From an uncultured Christensenella sp. (lineage in GTDB: Bacteria > Bacillota > Clostridia > Christensenellales > Borkfalkiaceae), in assembly GCA_910585785.1 (NCBI GenBank), contig CAJUEV010000003.1:121460-185459 (forward strand): a stretch of 64,000 bases of DNA, read 5' to 3'. Positions 9,695 to 18,600 of this stretch are shown in pieces (within the stretch, counting starts at the first letter, position 1; every line of letters begins with the position of its first letter). Position numbers and translations under genes: made by a program. The notes beneath the pieces are model-generated. The model saw only the letters and a list, made by a program, of their open reading frames with translations, had not been told where the DNA came from and did not search any database.

Positions 9695-11308
9695 ATGAAC
9701 TTATTGGCATTAAGCAGCCTGTTTCTTGCAAATAACACCGTTATCGGGCTTAGTATAGGGCTTGGCATCGGAGTGTTGGCGGCTTTGGTTGGCGGCTTTT
9801 TCGTCGGTTGTATTGTTAATCAAAAGAAAACCGACAAAAGATTGGGCGACGTTGAAACTAGAACCAAAAAAATGATAAGCGACGCTTCTTTGGAGTGCAA
9901 AACTTTGAAAAAGGAAGCGATATTGGAAGCTAAGGAACAGGAACTGCAATTAAGGAACGAATTCGAGCGCGAAACGCGCGAGAAAAAAAGCGAACTTGCA
10001 AAACTTGAACAAAGACTTGCGCAGAGAGAAGAAATTTTTGACAAAAAGGAAGAAGCGCTTTTAAAGCAGACAAACATTCAGGAACAGCAAAAGCGCGAAC
10101 TTGAAAAGCACGAGCAGGAAATAAAGAAAACTCAGGAAAAAATCAATCATCAGCACGAATTGATGATTCAGGAACTTGAAAAGGTTGCTCAACTTACCCG
10201 CGACGAGGCAAAGAAGTTGCTTTCGGAAGAAATTTTGGACGAAACCCGCCACGACGTAGCGCTTCAAGTCAGAAATATAGAGCAAACGGCAAAGGACGAG
10301 GCAACCAGTGAAGCAAAGAAAATAATTGCTTTGGCAGTTCAGCGCTGCGCCGCCGACCACGCGTCGGAAATTACCGTTTCGGTTGTTCCGTTGCCCAGCG
10401 ACGATATGAAAGCCCGTCTTATCGGTAGAGAAGGCAGAAATATACGCGCAATAGAAAACGCAACGGGAATAGAACTTATTATTGACGACACGCCGGAAGT
10501 TGTAATTCTTTCCGGATTTGACCCCGTAAGGCGCGAAATTGCAAGGTTGTCGCTTGAAAAACTTATTACCGACGGCAGAATTCACCCCGCAAGGATTGAA
10601 GAAACCGTTGAAAAAGTTAAAAAAGAGATGGACCAGGAAATTAAGCAAGCGGGCGAAAGCGCTATGTTTGAAGTCGGAATTTTCGGACTTCATCCCGAAC
10701 TTATCAAACTGTTGGGCAGGCTTAAATACAGAACGAGTTACGGACAAAACGTATATAAACATTCCATTGAAGTTTCGCAGTTGGCGGGACTTATGGCGCA
10801 GGAACTCGGGTTAGACGTTAATCTTGCCAAGCGCGCTGGTTTATTGCACGACATAGGCAAGGCGGTTGACCACGAGCAGGAAGGTACGCACATTCAATTG
10901 GGCGCGGACCTTGCAAAGAAGTACAGAGAGGGCGGTAAGGTAATTAACGCGATTGCCGCACATCACGGCGACGTTGAGCCCACAACAACGGAAGCAGTAC
11001 TTGTTGCCGCCGCGGATGCGATTTCCGGTGCAAGACCCGGAGCACGCCGAGAAACCGGCACAAACTACGTCAAAAGGCTTGAAAAACTTGAAGCCATTGC
11101 AAGCGATTTCAACGGCGTTGACAAATGTTATGCGATTCAGGCTGGACGTGAAGTGCGCGTAATAGTTAAACCCGAACAGATAGACGACGCGCAAGCGACC
11201 TTCCTTGCAAAAGATATTGCAAAGAAAATTGAAGCGGAGTTGGAATACCCCGGACAAATTAAAGTAAACGTTATAAGAGAATTCCGCGCAAGCGAATTCG
11301 CAAAATAA
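9695..11308 (+). CDS. rny: ribonuclease Y
   Basis: Membrane-anchored endoribonuclease that starts mRNA decay in many Firmicutes. An N-terminal transmembrane helix (about 10-37) leads into a long Lys/Glu-rich coiled coil (about 45-215). A KH domain follows (LIGREGRNIRAIENATGIELIIDDTP). The HD domain (about 355-450) has HSIEVSQL, the catalytic HD in LLHDIGKAVDHE, and IAAHHGD. Length (537) and order are typical. The gene is monocistronic, with its own promoter and a hairpin shared with the convergent padR gene. Confidence 0.96.
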   Translation: MNLLALSSLFLANNTVIGLSIGLGIGVLAALVGGFFVGCIVNQKKTDKRLGDVETRTKKMISDASLECKTLKKEAILEAKEQELQLRNEFERETREKKSELAKLEQRLAQREEIFDKKEEALLKQTNIQEQQKRELEKHEQEIKKTQEKINHQHELMIQELEKVAQLTRDEAKKLLSEEILDETRHDVALQVRNIEQTAKDEATSEAKKIIALAVQRCAADHASEITVSVVPLPSDDMKARLIGREGRNIRAIENATGIELIIDDTPEVVILSGFDPVRREIARLSLEKLITDGRIHPARIEETVEKVKKEMDQEIKQAGESAMFEVGIFGLHPELIKLLGRLKYRTSYGQNVYKHSIEVSQLAGLMAQELGLDVNLAKRAGLLHDIGKAVDHEQEGTHIQLGADLAKKYREGGKVINAIAAHHGDVEPTTTEAVLVAAADAISGARPGARRETGTNYVKRLEKLEAIASDFNGVDKCYAIQAGREVRVIVKPEQIDDAQATFLAKDIAKKIEAELEYPGQIKVNVIREFRASEFAK

Positions 11309-11326
11309 ATAATAATTAAAAAATGA

Positions 11327-11356
11327 AATCCCCCGTTGCGACAGCAACGGGGGATT
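11327..11356. terminator. bidirectional terminator between rny and the padR-like gene
   Basis: AATCCCCCGTTGC-GACA-GCAACGGGGGATT is a 13-bp perfect hairpin. It stands between two convergent genes, with A-rich sequence on one side and T-rich sequence on the other, so it can serve both. Confidence 0.8.
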
Positions 11357-11376
11357 ATTATGTTTTCTATCTGTTT

Positions 11377-12795
11377 TTATTTACCGAACAGGCAGAACAG
11401 CACGGCAAAAGCAGGAATATTTAGCGACACAAAGCAAGGTATAACTATTTTTGCCATTATGTCAGCCACTGACGAGAAGTCAACGTTTAGCAGTATTGCG
11501 ATTACACAAATCATTAAAATGATTAATACGCAAACAATTATTGCCGCTGTCAAATATGTCAAAGACGCTGGTTTGGATGCGTTTTTGCCTATATTCGTTG
11601 CCTTAATTACTCCGAAAATAAGTACTTGCGCGCACGCAATTGCAAGAATAACAAAGGGATAAGCCAAAGTCACTTTTAAATTTTTTCTGAATATAAGGCA
11701 AAGCGCAAATTCAAGCAGCATTAATACCGCAATTATTAGCGAACTTTTAAACAGGTTTTCACTTAAATTATAGCGCTTTTTGCGTGAACCGTTTGTTTTT
11801 GCGTCGGCTGTATACACCGTCAATCCGTCCGCTTCCGATTTAGACGTAACGTCTTCAAAACGTACATTGTCAACGCGTTCCGTCTTAATTTGCTGAACGG
11901 GCGACTCTTGCGCGGGTGCGCCTGATTGCTTGCGAACAGTCTTGATAAATAAATTATTAATCAGGTTTCTGTAATCGCGCTCCGTTTCGGGACGATTGTT
12001 GTAAATTAGTTTTTCGGTGTCTATTTCGTCGGAATTAGGTACAATCTGTGGTTCGGAAGGAGTAGGGACAACCGGCTCGGAAATAAGTTTAAGATAGTTT
12101 TCGTGCAGTTTTTGTCTTTCTTCTTCGCTTATCGCAGGATAAGATGAAGCGGCTTGCTCCACAGTAGGTTGCGGCTGAGGTTGAACGTAAATAGGTTGGC
12201 TTACTTCTGCCTGAGCAGGCGCATTGTTAAAAAGTTTTTCCGTTTCAGTAGTTCCTAGCACTTCTTTTGGGGTTGCTTTTTCTTCGCTTTTTACGGCTTC
12301 GCGGTCGTCTTCAATTTCCCTTGAAGGAACGCGCGAGGTCGAACTTTTCAAAATTTTGAAGTCGACCGCCGACGGGGCGGGCTGTGAAAAATCAAAGTTT
12401 TTATCGGAAATAAGGCTGTCTATAACAGTTCTTGAATATTCCCATTCAGCCTGATTTTTTTCAGCAATTTCTCTGCCGTTGTCGGTGAGTGTATAGTACT
12501 TTCTTCTTCCGCCTTGCGATACTTCGTCCGTCTTCCAATAAGCGTTTATATAGCCTTGACTTTCAAGCCGCTTCAACGCGCTGTAAAGAGTGGGTTGTTT
12601 AAGCGTGTATTGTCCGTGACTTTTGGATTCTATTTCTTCAATAATTTCATATCCGTATTTATCGCGTTCGTACAGTGTGCGAAGAATTATTGTGTTTATA
12701 TGTCCCCTGATAAGGTCGGCGCTAATAGTGCCTTTCGCTTCCTCGTTATCGGGAGAGGAGTTGTTTTCAACGTTGTTTAAAATTTCGTCGTCCAT
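11377..12795 (-). CDS. PadR-family regulator with C-terminal membrane domain
   Basis: Residues about 26-115 form a PadR winged-helix domain: LIRGHINTIILRTLYERDKYGYEI, TLKQPTLYSALKRLESQGYI and GGRRKYYTLTDNGRE. A long Pro/Gln/Glu-rich linker (about 140-340) follows. Four hydrophobic helices end the protein (about 350-472, for example SLIIAVLMLLEFALCLIF). Typical PadR proteins are soluble and 100-180 residues, so this 472-residue, probably membrane-tethered form is unusual. Start ATG with GGAGGA 10 bases upstream. Ligand and targets are unknown. The upstream region holds an ATGT-N3-ACAT dyad that could be its own operator (inference). Confidence 0.85.
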   Translation of the reverse strand: MDDEILNNVENNSSPDNEEAKGTISADLIRGHINTIILRTLYERDKYGYEIIEEIESKSHGQYTLKQPTLYSALKRLESQGYINAYWKTDEVSQGGRRKYYTLTDNGREIAEKNQAEWEYSRTVIDSLISDKNFDFSQPAPSAVDFKILKSSTSRVPSREIEDDREAVKSEEKATPKEVLGTTETEKLFNNAPAQAEVSQPIYVQPQPQPTVEQAASSYPAISEEERQKLHENYLKLISEPVVPTPSEPQIVPNSDEIDTEKLIYNNRPETERDYRNLINNLFIKTVRKQSGAPAQESPVQQIKTERVDNVRFEDVTSKSEADGLTVYTADAKTNGSRKKRYNLSENLFKSSLIIAVLMLLEFALCLIFRKNLKVTLAYPFVILAIACAQVLIFGVIKATNIGKNASKPASLTYLTAAIIVCVLIILMICVIAILLNVDFSSVADIMAKIVIPCFVSLNIPAFAVLFCLFGK

Positions 12796-12823
12796 AAACG
12801 TTTATCCTCCGTAATTTGTATTT

Positions 12824-12852
12824 ATACTATCACAATTGACAAAATATGTCAA
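12824..12852 (-). promoter_or_regulatory. promoter of the padR-like gene
   Basis: Read on the minus strand: -35 TTGACA (12852-12847), a 17-base spacer and -10 TAGTAT (12829-12824). The -35 is the right arm of a TTGACA-AAATA-TGTCAA palindrome. Confidence 0.65.
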
Positions 12853-12870
12853 GATTTTAACCTTATAAAA

Positions 12871-12890
12871 AGTACTATGTCACACATAAC
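12871..12890 (+). repeat. TACTATGT-N3-ACATAA dyad motif, copy 1 (possible PadR operator)
   Basis: AGTACTATGT-CAC-ACATAAC, with a perfect TATGT/ACATA dyad, lies between the divergent padR-like and thioesterase promoters. It is 19 bases upstream of the padR -35. Near-identical copies occur at 30945, 45351 and 60598 in the same orientation. Confidence 0.7.
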
Positions 12891-12922
12891 TACGTAAATT
12901 TGCGTAAAAAGTGCGTTAATTA

Positions 12923-12951
12923 TTGAAAATTTTTTTCAAACGTGATAAAAT
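12923..12951 (+). promoter_or_regulatory. promoter of the acyl-ACP thioesterase gene
   Basis: TTGAAA (12923-12928), 17 bases, TAAAAT (12946-12951). The leader contains GGAAGGTGAG before ATG 12989. Confidence 0.6.
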
Positions 12952-12988
12952 TACGCTGTTGTTTAAATAAAGCGGAAGGTGAGAATTT

Positions 12989-13723
12989 ATGTACAGACAT
13001 ATTAAAAATTACGAATTACGGTATACCGACGTAGACGCTTACGACAATATAAAACTTTCGGCGTTGCTTGGGTTGTTGCAGGAGTCCGCTTGTTTGTCCG
13101 CGGACGAACTCGGTTTCGGTTATAACGACGTCAAGGGCTATAACCTTGGTTTTATTCTTGCAAACTGGTATGTCAAAATTTTCCGTCCTGTAAAAATCGG
13201 CGAAACGTTGGAAGTTCATACGTGGCCGCTTAAACCCAAGCACCTGATTTTTTTAAGAGATTACGAGTTTTTTATAAACGGTGAAAAAATCGGCGTAGCA
13301 AGCGCGCGGTGGTGTATGATAAGCACTTGCGATTTTACGTTTGTGCCCATAGCCAAACATTTTGCGGACGGATTTTTCGACGGTTACAATACGGAAAGAA
13401 GCATAGAATTCAACGCTTGGAAAATTGCTCAGCTTGAAGGCGGAAAAGAGGTTTATAAAAAACGCGTGGGATATTGCGATTACGACCATTACTTTCACGC
13501 AAACAACACAAAATACGCAGACTTTCTTATGGACGTGTTTTCCGTGGGCGAGTTGCGCGGCAAATTTGTTTCGGAAGCGCAAATTTCTTACGTAAAGCAG
13601 TGCAAGGAAGGGGAAGAATTAATTTTTTACAGAGATGCTTCGGAGGACGGCTTTTCCGTCGTTGAAGGAAAGGTGGACGGCGAAGTCAGGGTGCAGATGA
13701 GGGTTAAATTAGGTGATTTATAA
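12989..13723 (+). CDS. acyl-ACP thioesterase (FatA/FatB family)
   Basis: Hydrolyses acyl-ACP to release free fatty acids and ends chain elongation. The 244 residues form a double hot-dog protein. The first half opens RYTDVDAYDNIKLSALLGLLQESA and contains NWYVKIFRPVKIGETLEVHTW. The second half carries the catalytic Asn-His stretch DHYFHANNTKYADFLMD. The size is normal for bacterial members. It overlaps the next gene by 11 bases and is divergent from the PadR regulator, a possible controller. Chain-length preference cannot be read from sequence. Confidence 0.85.
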   Translation: MYRHIKNYELRYTDVDAYDNIKLSALLGLLQESACLSADELGFGYNDVKGYNLGFILANWYVKIFRPVKIGETLEVHTWPLKPKHLIFLRDYEFFINGEKIGVASARWCMISTCDFTFVPIAKHFADGFFDGYNTERSIEFNAWKIAQLEGGKEVYKKRVGYCDYDHYFHANNTKYADFLMDVFSVGELRGKFVSEAQISYVKQCKEGEELIFYRDASEDGFSVVEGKVDGEVRVQMRVKLGDL

Positions 13724-14351
13724 ATACGACGTAGTTCGTTCCGCAAGAAAAAGCATAGCGGTTAGCATTACTGCCGAAAATAAAATTACGGTGCGTTGCG
13801 GCTGGTTAGTGCGCTCCGAAGATATTGAAAAATTTTTGGATAGTAAATCCGCTTGGATTGAAAAAGTAGTTTTGCAAAATTCAAAAAAACTTGCCGCCAA
13901 CGACGACGTGCTTGAATTTGAAAAAATTTACGTAAACGGAAGCAAACTGCCGTTAATTTTTTCCGATAAAAATCAAATAAGCGACAATTGCGTTTACGTA
14001 AAAAGCAAGAAAGATATAGAAAAACTTTACGTTAAGCAATTTTTTGAAGAATTTAAAGCGAGGGTGGAAGAAATTGCGACAAACGCCAAACTTTTTCCCG
14101 CCGATATCGCCGTAAAGGATTATAAAGGGCGTTGGGGTTGTTGCGACGCAGAAAATAACCTTATCTTTAATTACAAACTTTTTATGTTGCCCGCTTCTTT
14201 GCGCGACTACGTTATAGTTCACGAATTGTGCCATACCGTTTGCCACAACCATTCCGCCGCGTTCTGGCGGCTGGTGGGTGAGATAATGCCAGACTATAAA
14301 ATTAGGCGGCAACAGCTTAAAAATTATGATTTTGTTACAACGCTGTATTAA
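13713..14351 (+). CDS. YgjP/SprT-like metal-dependent hydrolase (M48-related)
   Basis: The 212-residue protein has the zinc-binding signature HELCHTVCHNHSAAFW (about 170-185) and the upstream KGRWGCCDAENNLIFNYKLFMLP. These are the defining pieces of the YgjP-like metallopeptidase domain. Members are widespread and poorly characterised; some sit in restriction loci, others, as here, are lone chromosomal genes. The GTG start at 13713 overlaps the thioesterase stop, which suggests coupling. No signal peptide, so probably cytoplasmic. Confidence 0.85.
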   Translation: MIYKYDVVRSARKSIAVSITAENKITVRCGWLVRSEDIEKFLDSKSAWIEKVVLQNSKKLAANDDVLEFEKIYVNGSKLPLIFSDKNQISDNCVYVKSKKDIEKLYVKQFFEEFKARVEEIATNAKLFPADIAVKDYKGRWGCCDAENNLIFNYKLFMLPASLRDYVIVHELCHTVCHNHSAAFWRLVGEIMPDYKIRRQQLKNYDFVTTLY

Positions 14352-14364
14352 TTGCTTTTTTTGC

Positions 14365-14393
14365 TTGACTTAAAAATACGTTTATAATATAAT
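14365..14393 (+). promoter_or_regulatory. promoter of carAB
   Basis: TTGACT (14365-14370), 17 bases, TATAAT (14388-14393). Transcription would begin near 14400 and pass through a 120-base small ORF and a hairpin before reaching carA at 14582. Confidence 0.75.
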
Positions 14394-14404
14394 TTATAAG
14401 GTTA

Positions 14405-14524
14405 ATGATTATGAACGCGATTTACGGTTACGGATTGATGAAAAACGAAATAATTTTTGTTTATGACGGTTTTGTTTTTACCGCCGCCGATATTTGTTTT
14501 TTTAATAATTGTTTATTTGACTGA
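14405..14524 (+). CDS. possible 39-residue leader ORF upstream of carA
   Basis: An ATG just after the predicted start site opens a 39-codon frame rich in Phe, Ile and Asn. It ends in TGA inside the left arm of the attenuator hairpin. There is no good ribosome binding site and no run of Arg or pyrimidine-sensing residues, so it may be chance. It is listed because its stop overlaps the terminator, the geometry of a leader peptide. Confidence 0.25.
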   Translation: MIMNAIYGYGLMKNEIIFVYDGFVFTAADICFFNNCLFD

Positions 14525-14551
14525 TTTATTTTTAAATCAGTCTTTATTTTA
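14519..14551 (+). terminator. terminator/attenuator in the carA leader
   Basis: GACTGATTTA-TTTT-TAAATCAGTC is a 10-bp perfect hairpin followed by TTTATTTT. It lies between the carA promoter and carA, with no second promoter visible in the remaining 30 bases. It should therefore control read-through into carAB. No PyrR-binding consensus was recognised. Confidence 0.7.
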
Positions 14552-14581
14552 GTTTAAGAAAAATTTTCAGAGGATAAAAAT

Positions 14582-15655
14582 ATGAATTACCGCAAGGCAT
14601 ATTTAACGTTGCAAAACGGAAAACAGTTTGTGGGATACCGCTTCGGCGCAGAGGGCGACGTCACGGGCGAACTGGTATTTACTACCGGTATGACGGGATA
14701 TGCGGAAACGCTTACGGACCCCAGCTATTACGGGCAGATAGTCGCGCAGACTTTTCCGCTGATAGGAAATTACGGCGTTACGCCGGACGGTGAAAGCGCA
14801 AAACCTTGGGTTTCCGCCTATATAGTGCGCGAAAAGTGTGATAATCCTTCCAATTTCAGGTGTGAAAAAACCATCGACGAATATCTGAAAGAAAACGGAA
14901 TAATAGGGCTTTACGGCATCGATACCCGCGAATTGACGAAAATTGTGCGTGAAGCGGGCGTTATGAACGCTTCAATAACGTCAAAACCGCTTGACGAACT
15001 GAGCGGAGTATATTCTTATTTTATCAGAAATGCGGTAAAAAGCGTAACCTGCGCCGAGGTAGAGTATTTTGGCAATCCAGAGGGTTTAAAAGTGGCCGTG
15101 TGGGATTTCGGCGCAAAGGATAATATAGTAAGAGAACTTGTTAAACGCGGCTGCTATTGCGTAAAAGTTCCATCTTTTTATACTGCGGAACAAATTCTTG
15201 AATTAAATCCCGACGGACTTATGCTTACAAACGGCCCCGGCGACCCTGCCGAAAATATTGAAATTATTGAAAACATCAAAAAACTTGCCGGCAAACTGCC
15301 TGTTTTCGGAATTTGTTTGGGGCATCAGCTTTTTGCGCTTGCTATGGGCGGAAAAACAAAAAAGATGAAATACGGGCACAGGGGGGCAAACCAGCCCGTC
15401 AAAAACGTTGAAACGGGCAGAGTTTATATTTCAAGCCAGAATCACGGATACGAAGTTATTTCTTCAAGTCTGCGCGGCGTGGGAAATTTGAGTTATATCA
15501 ACGCAAACGACGGCACTTGCGAAGGGTTTGATTACCCCGAACTTAACGCTTATACCGTACAGTTTCACCCCGAAGCGTGCGGCGGTCCGCAGGACGCAGA
15601 ATTCCTTTTCGACAGATTTATAAATAATATGAAGGAGAGCAAGCGCAATGCCTAA
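14582..15655 (+). CDS. carA: carbamoyl-phosphate synthase small chain
   Basis: Glutaminase subunit that supplies ammonia for carbamoyl phosphate (pyrimidine and arginine synthesis). The N-terminal CPSase domain begins LTLQNGKQFVGYRFGAEG. The class I glutamine amidotransferase domain has the nucleophile in FGICLGHQ (Cys about 246) and His-Glu in VQFHPEACGGP. At 357 residues it is full length. A good ribosome binding site (AGAGGATAA) precedes ATG. It overlaps carB by 8 bases. Confidence 0.96.
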   Translation: MNYRKAYLTLQNGKQFVGYRFGAEGDVTGELVFTTGMTGYAETLTDPSYYGQIVAQTFPLIGNYGVTPDGESAKPWVSAYIVREKCDNPSNFRCEKTIDEYLKENGIIGLYGIDTRELTKIVREAGVMNASITSKPLDELSGVYSYFIRNAVKSVTCAEVEYFGNPEGLKVAVWDFGAKDNIVRELVKRGCYCVKVPSFYTAEQILELNPDGLMLTNGPGDPAENIEIIENIKKLAGKLPVFGICLGHQLFALAMGGKTKKMKYGHRGANQPVKNVETGRVYISSQNHGYEVISSSLRGVGNLSYINANDGTCEGFDYPELNAYTVQFHPEACGGPQDAEFLFDRFINNMKESKRNA

Positions 15656-18600
15656 GAGAGAAGATATTAAAAAAGTTCTGGTTATTGGTTCCGGTCCCAT
15701 TGTTATTGGACAAGCGGCGGAATTCGACTATGCGGGCGCGCAAGCGTGCAGGGTTTTAAAAGACGCGGGAATAAACGTTGTTTTGTGCAATTCAAACCCT
15801 GCTACCATAATGACGGACAAGGCGCTTGCGGACGAAATTTATCTTGAACCGCTTACCGTTGACACGTTAAAGCGAATAATAGTAAAAGAGCGCCCCGACA
15901 GCCTTTTGGCTTCACTGGGCGGACAGACGGGGCTTACGCTTGGCTGCCAGCTTGCAAAAAGCGGCTTTTTGGACGAGTACGGCGTAAAACTTATAGGCGT
16001 AAACCTTGATTCAATCGACCGGGCGGAGGACAGAGAACTGTTCAAAGCCACTATGGAAAAAATAAATCAGCCCGTAGTTCCTTCCGATATTGCGTATACC
16101 GTGGAGGAGTGTCTTGCTATCGCCGACAAAATAGGCTATCCCGTAATAGTGCGCCCTGCATACACTTTGGGCGGCGCGGGCGGCGGCGTGGCGAAAGACG
16201 AAAGCGAACTTAAACTTATATCGCATAACGGACTTATGCTTTCGCCGATTACGCAGGTTTTAATTGAAAAATATATAGGCGGATGGAAGGAAATAGAGTT
16301 TGAAGTCTTACGCGACGGCGCTGGCAACGTACTTACCGTATGTTCGATGGAAAATTTTGACCCCGTCGGAATACATACGGGCGATTCGATAGTAATCGCG
16401 CCCGCAGTCACCCTTTCGGACAAAGAATATCAGATGCTCAGAACGGCGTCTTTGAAAATTATCAGCGAACTTAAAATAGAGGGCGGATGCAACTGCCAGT
16501 TCGCGCTTAATCCCGACTCTTTCAAATATTCCGTTATAGAAGTAAATCCCAGAGTTTCGCGTTCTTCCGCGCTTGCTTCCAAAGCGACTGGCTACCCCAT
16601 TGCTAAGGTTGCCACAAAAATTGCTCTCGGTTATACTCTGGACGAAATTAAAAACGACGTAACCGGCAAAACTTACGCTTGTTTCGAGCCGACTTTGGAT
16701 TACGTTGTAGTAAAATTGCCCAAATGGCCTTTTGACAAATTTTTGTATGCAAAGCGCACGCTCGGTACAAGAATGAAAGCCACGGGCGAAGTTATGGCTA
16801 TCGGCACAAACTTTGAAACCGCCATAATGAAAGCCGTGCGCGGCGCGGAAATCTCTGCGGGAACTCTCAATTTACCCAAGTTGGCAGAACTTTCCGACGA
16901 AGAAATATACGAAAGACTGCACGACTTGACAGACGAGCGGCTTTTTGTGGTATATCAGGCGTTGAAACGCGGTGTTTCGGTAGACGAAATATACAATATA
17001 ACCAAAATAGACGAGTGGTTTTTAAACAAACTTAAAAATCTTGTATGCTACGAGGCGGAAATTTGCGGAAAAGAAATTTCAAAAGAGCAATATTTGCGCG
17101 GCAAAAAGTTAGGTTATCCCGATAAAGAACTTGAAAAACTTTCCGCTCACAAATTGCCCGCGCACCGCAACGCCGTATTTAAAATGGTTGACACTTGCGC
17201 TGCGGAGTTTGCCGCTCAAACGCCGTATTTCTATTCGTCTTACGATGAAAAGGAACACGACGAAGCCAAGCCGTTTGTTGTAAAAAGCGAGAAAAAACGC
17301 ATTATTGTAATTGGTTCCGGTCCTATAAGAATAGGGCAGGGAATTGAATTCGATTATTCGTCCGTTCACTGCGTATGGGCGCTGAAACGCCTTGGTTATG
17401 AAGTTATAATAATCAACAACAACCCCGAAACCGTTTCAACTGACTTCGATACGGCGGACAGGCTGTATTTTGAGGCGCTTACGCCGGAAGACGTGCAAAA
17501 CGTAATAGATATTGAAAAACCTTACGGCGTGGTTATTACCTTTGGTGGACAAACTGCAATTAAACTCTGCGGCTACCTTGATAAAAAGGGTGTGCGCATA
17601 CTCGGAACGCCTGCGGACAGCGTTGACCTTGCCGAGGACAGAGAGCGCTTTGACGAATTGCTTGAAAGGTTTGGAATTGCGCGCCCCAAAGGACTTACGG
17701 TAATGAGTAAGGAAGAAGCGGTGCAAGCCGCTGAAAAGTTGGGTTATCCGGTGTTGCTTCGTCCTTCATACGTTATCGGCGGACAGAATATGACTATTGC
17801 TTTCACGCAGAACGATATAGAAAGGTATATGGACGTAATTCTGGCGCAGAAGATAGAAAACCCCGTGCTTTGCGACAAATATCTTATGGGTACGGAGTTG
17901 GAAGTGGACGCCATTTCCGACGGCGTAGACGTTTTAATTCCCGGAATTATGCAACATATCGAGCGCGCAGGCGTGCATAGCGGAGACTCGATTGCCGTTT
18001 ATCCTCCGTACAATTTAAGCGACGCTATGCTTAAAAAAGTAGTGGATATTTCTACAAAACTTGCTATATCGCTTAAAACTAAGGGCTTGATAAATATTCA
18101 ATACCTTATTTACCGAAACGAACTCTATGTTATAGAGGTAAACCCGCGCGCTTCAAGAACTATTCCGTATATTTCGAAAGTAACGGGCGTGCCGATGGTT
18201 GATTTGGCGACAAAAATACTTACGGGCGCAAAACTTAAAAAACTTGGTTACGGAACGGGGCTTTATCCCAATTCGCCTTACGTTGCGGTAAAAGTTCCTG
18301 TATTTTCGTTTGAAAAACTTAACGACGTTAACTCGCAGCTTGGCCCCGAAATGAAGTCTACGGGCGAAGTTTTGGGTATTGGCAAAACTATTGAAGAAGC
18401 GCTTTACAAAGGGCTTGTTTCGGCTGGATTCAATATGAATCAGCCTACAACGCATAAGCCTTTGGGTATTTATTTCACCATAAATAATCAGGATAAGTTT
18501 GAAATTGTAAACATAGTCAAAAAATTTGCCGATTTGGGCTTGAAACTTTATGCAACCAAAGGGACGGCAAACGTCATTCGCAGCGTGGGGCTTGAATGCA

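Noticed and set aside
10061..10762. 233-codon minus-strand frame across rny
   Set aside because: Opposite the coiled coil and KH domain of RNase Y; Phe/Leu-rich translation typical of an antisense shadow with no domain.
11336..11662. 108-codon plus-strand frame antisense to the padR-like gene
   Set aside because: It starts inside the rny/padR terminator hairpin and lies wholly opposite the membrane domain of the PadR gene. No ribosome binding site or recognisable motif.
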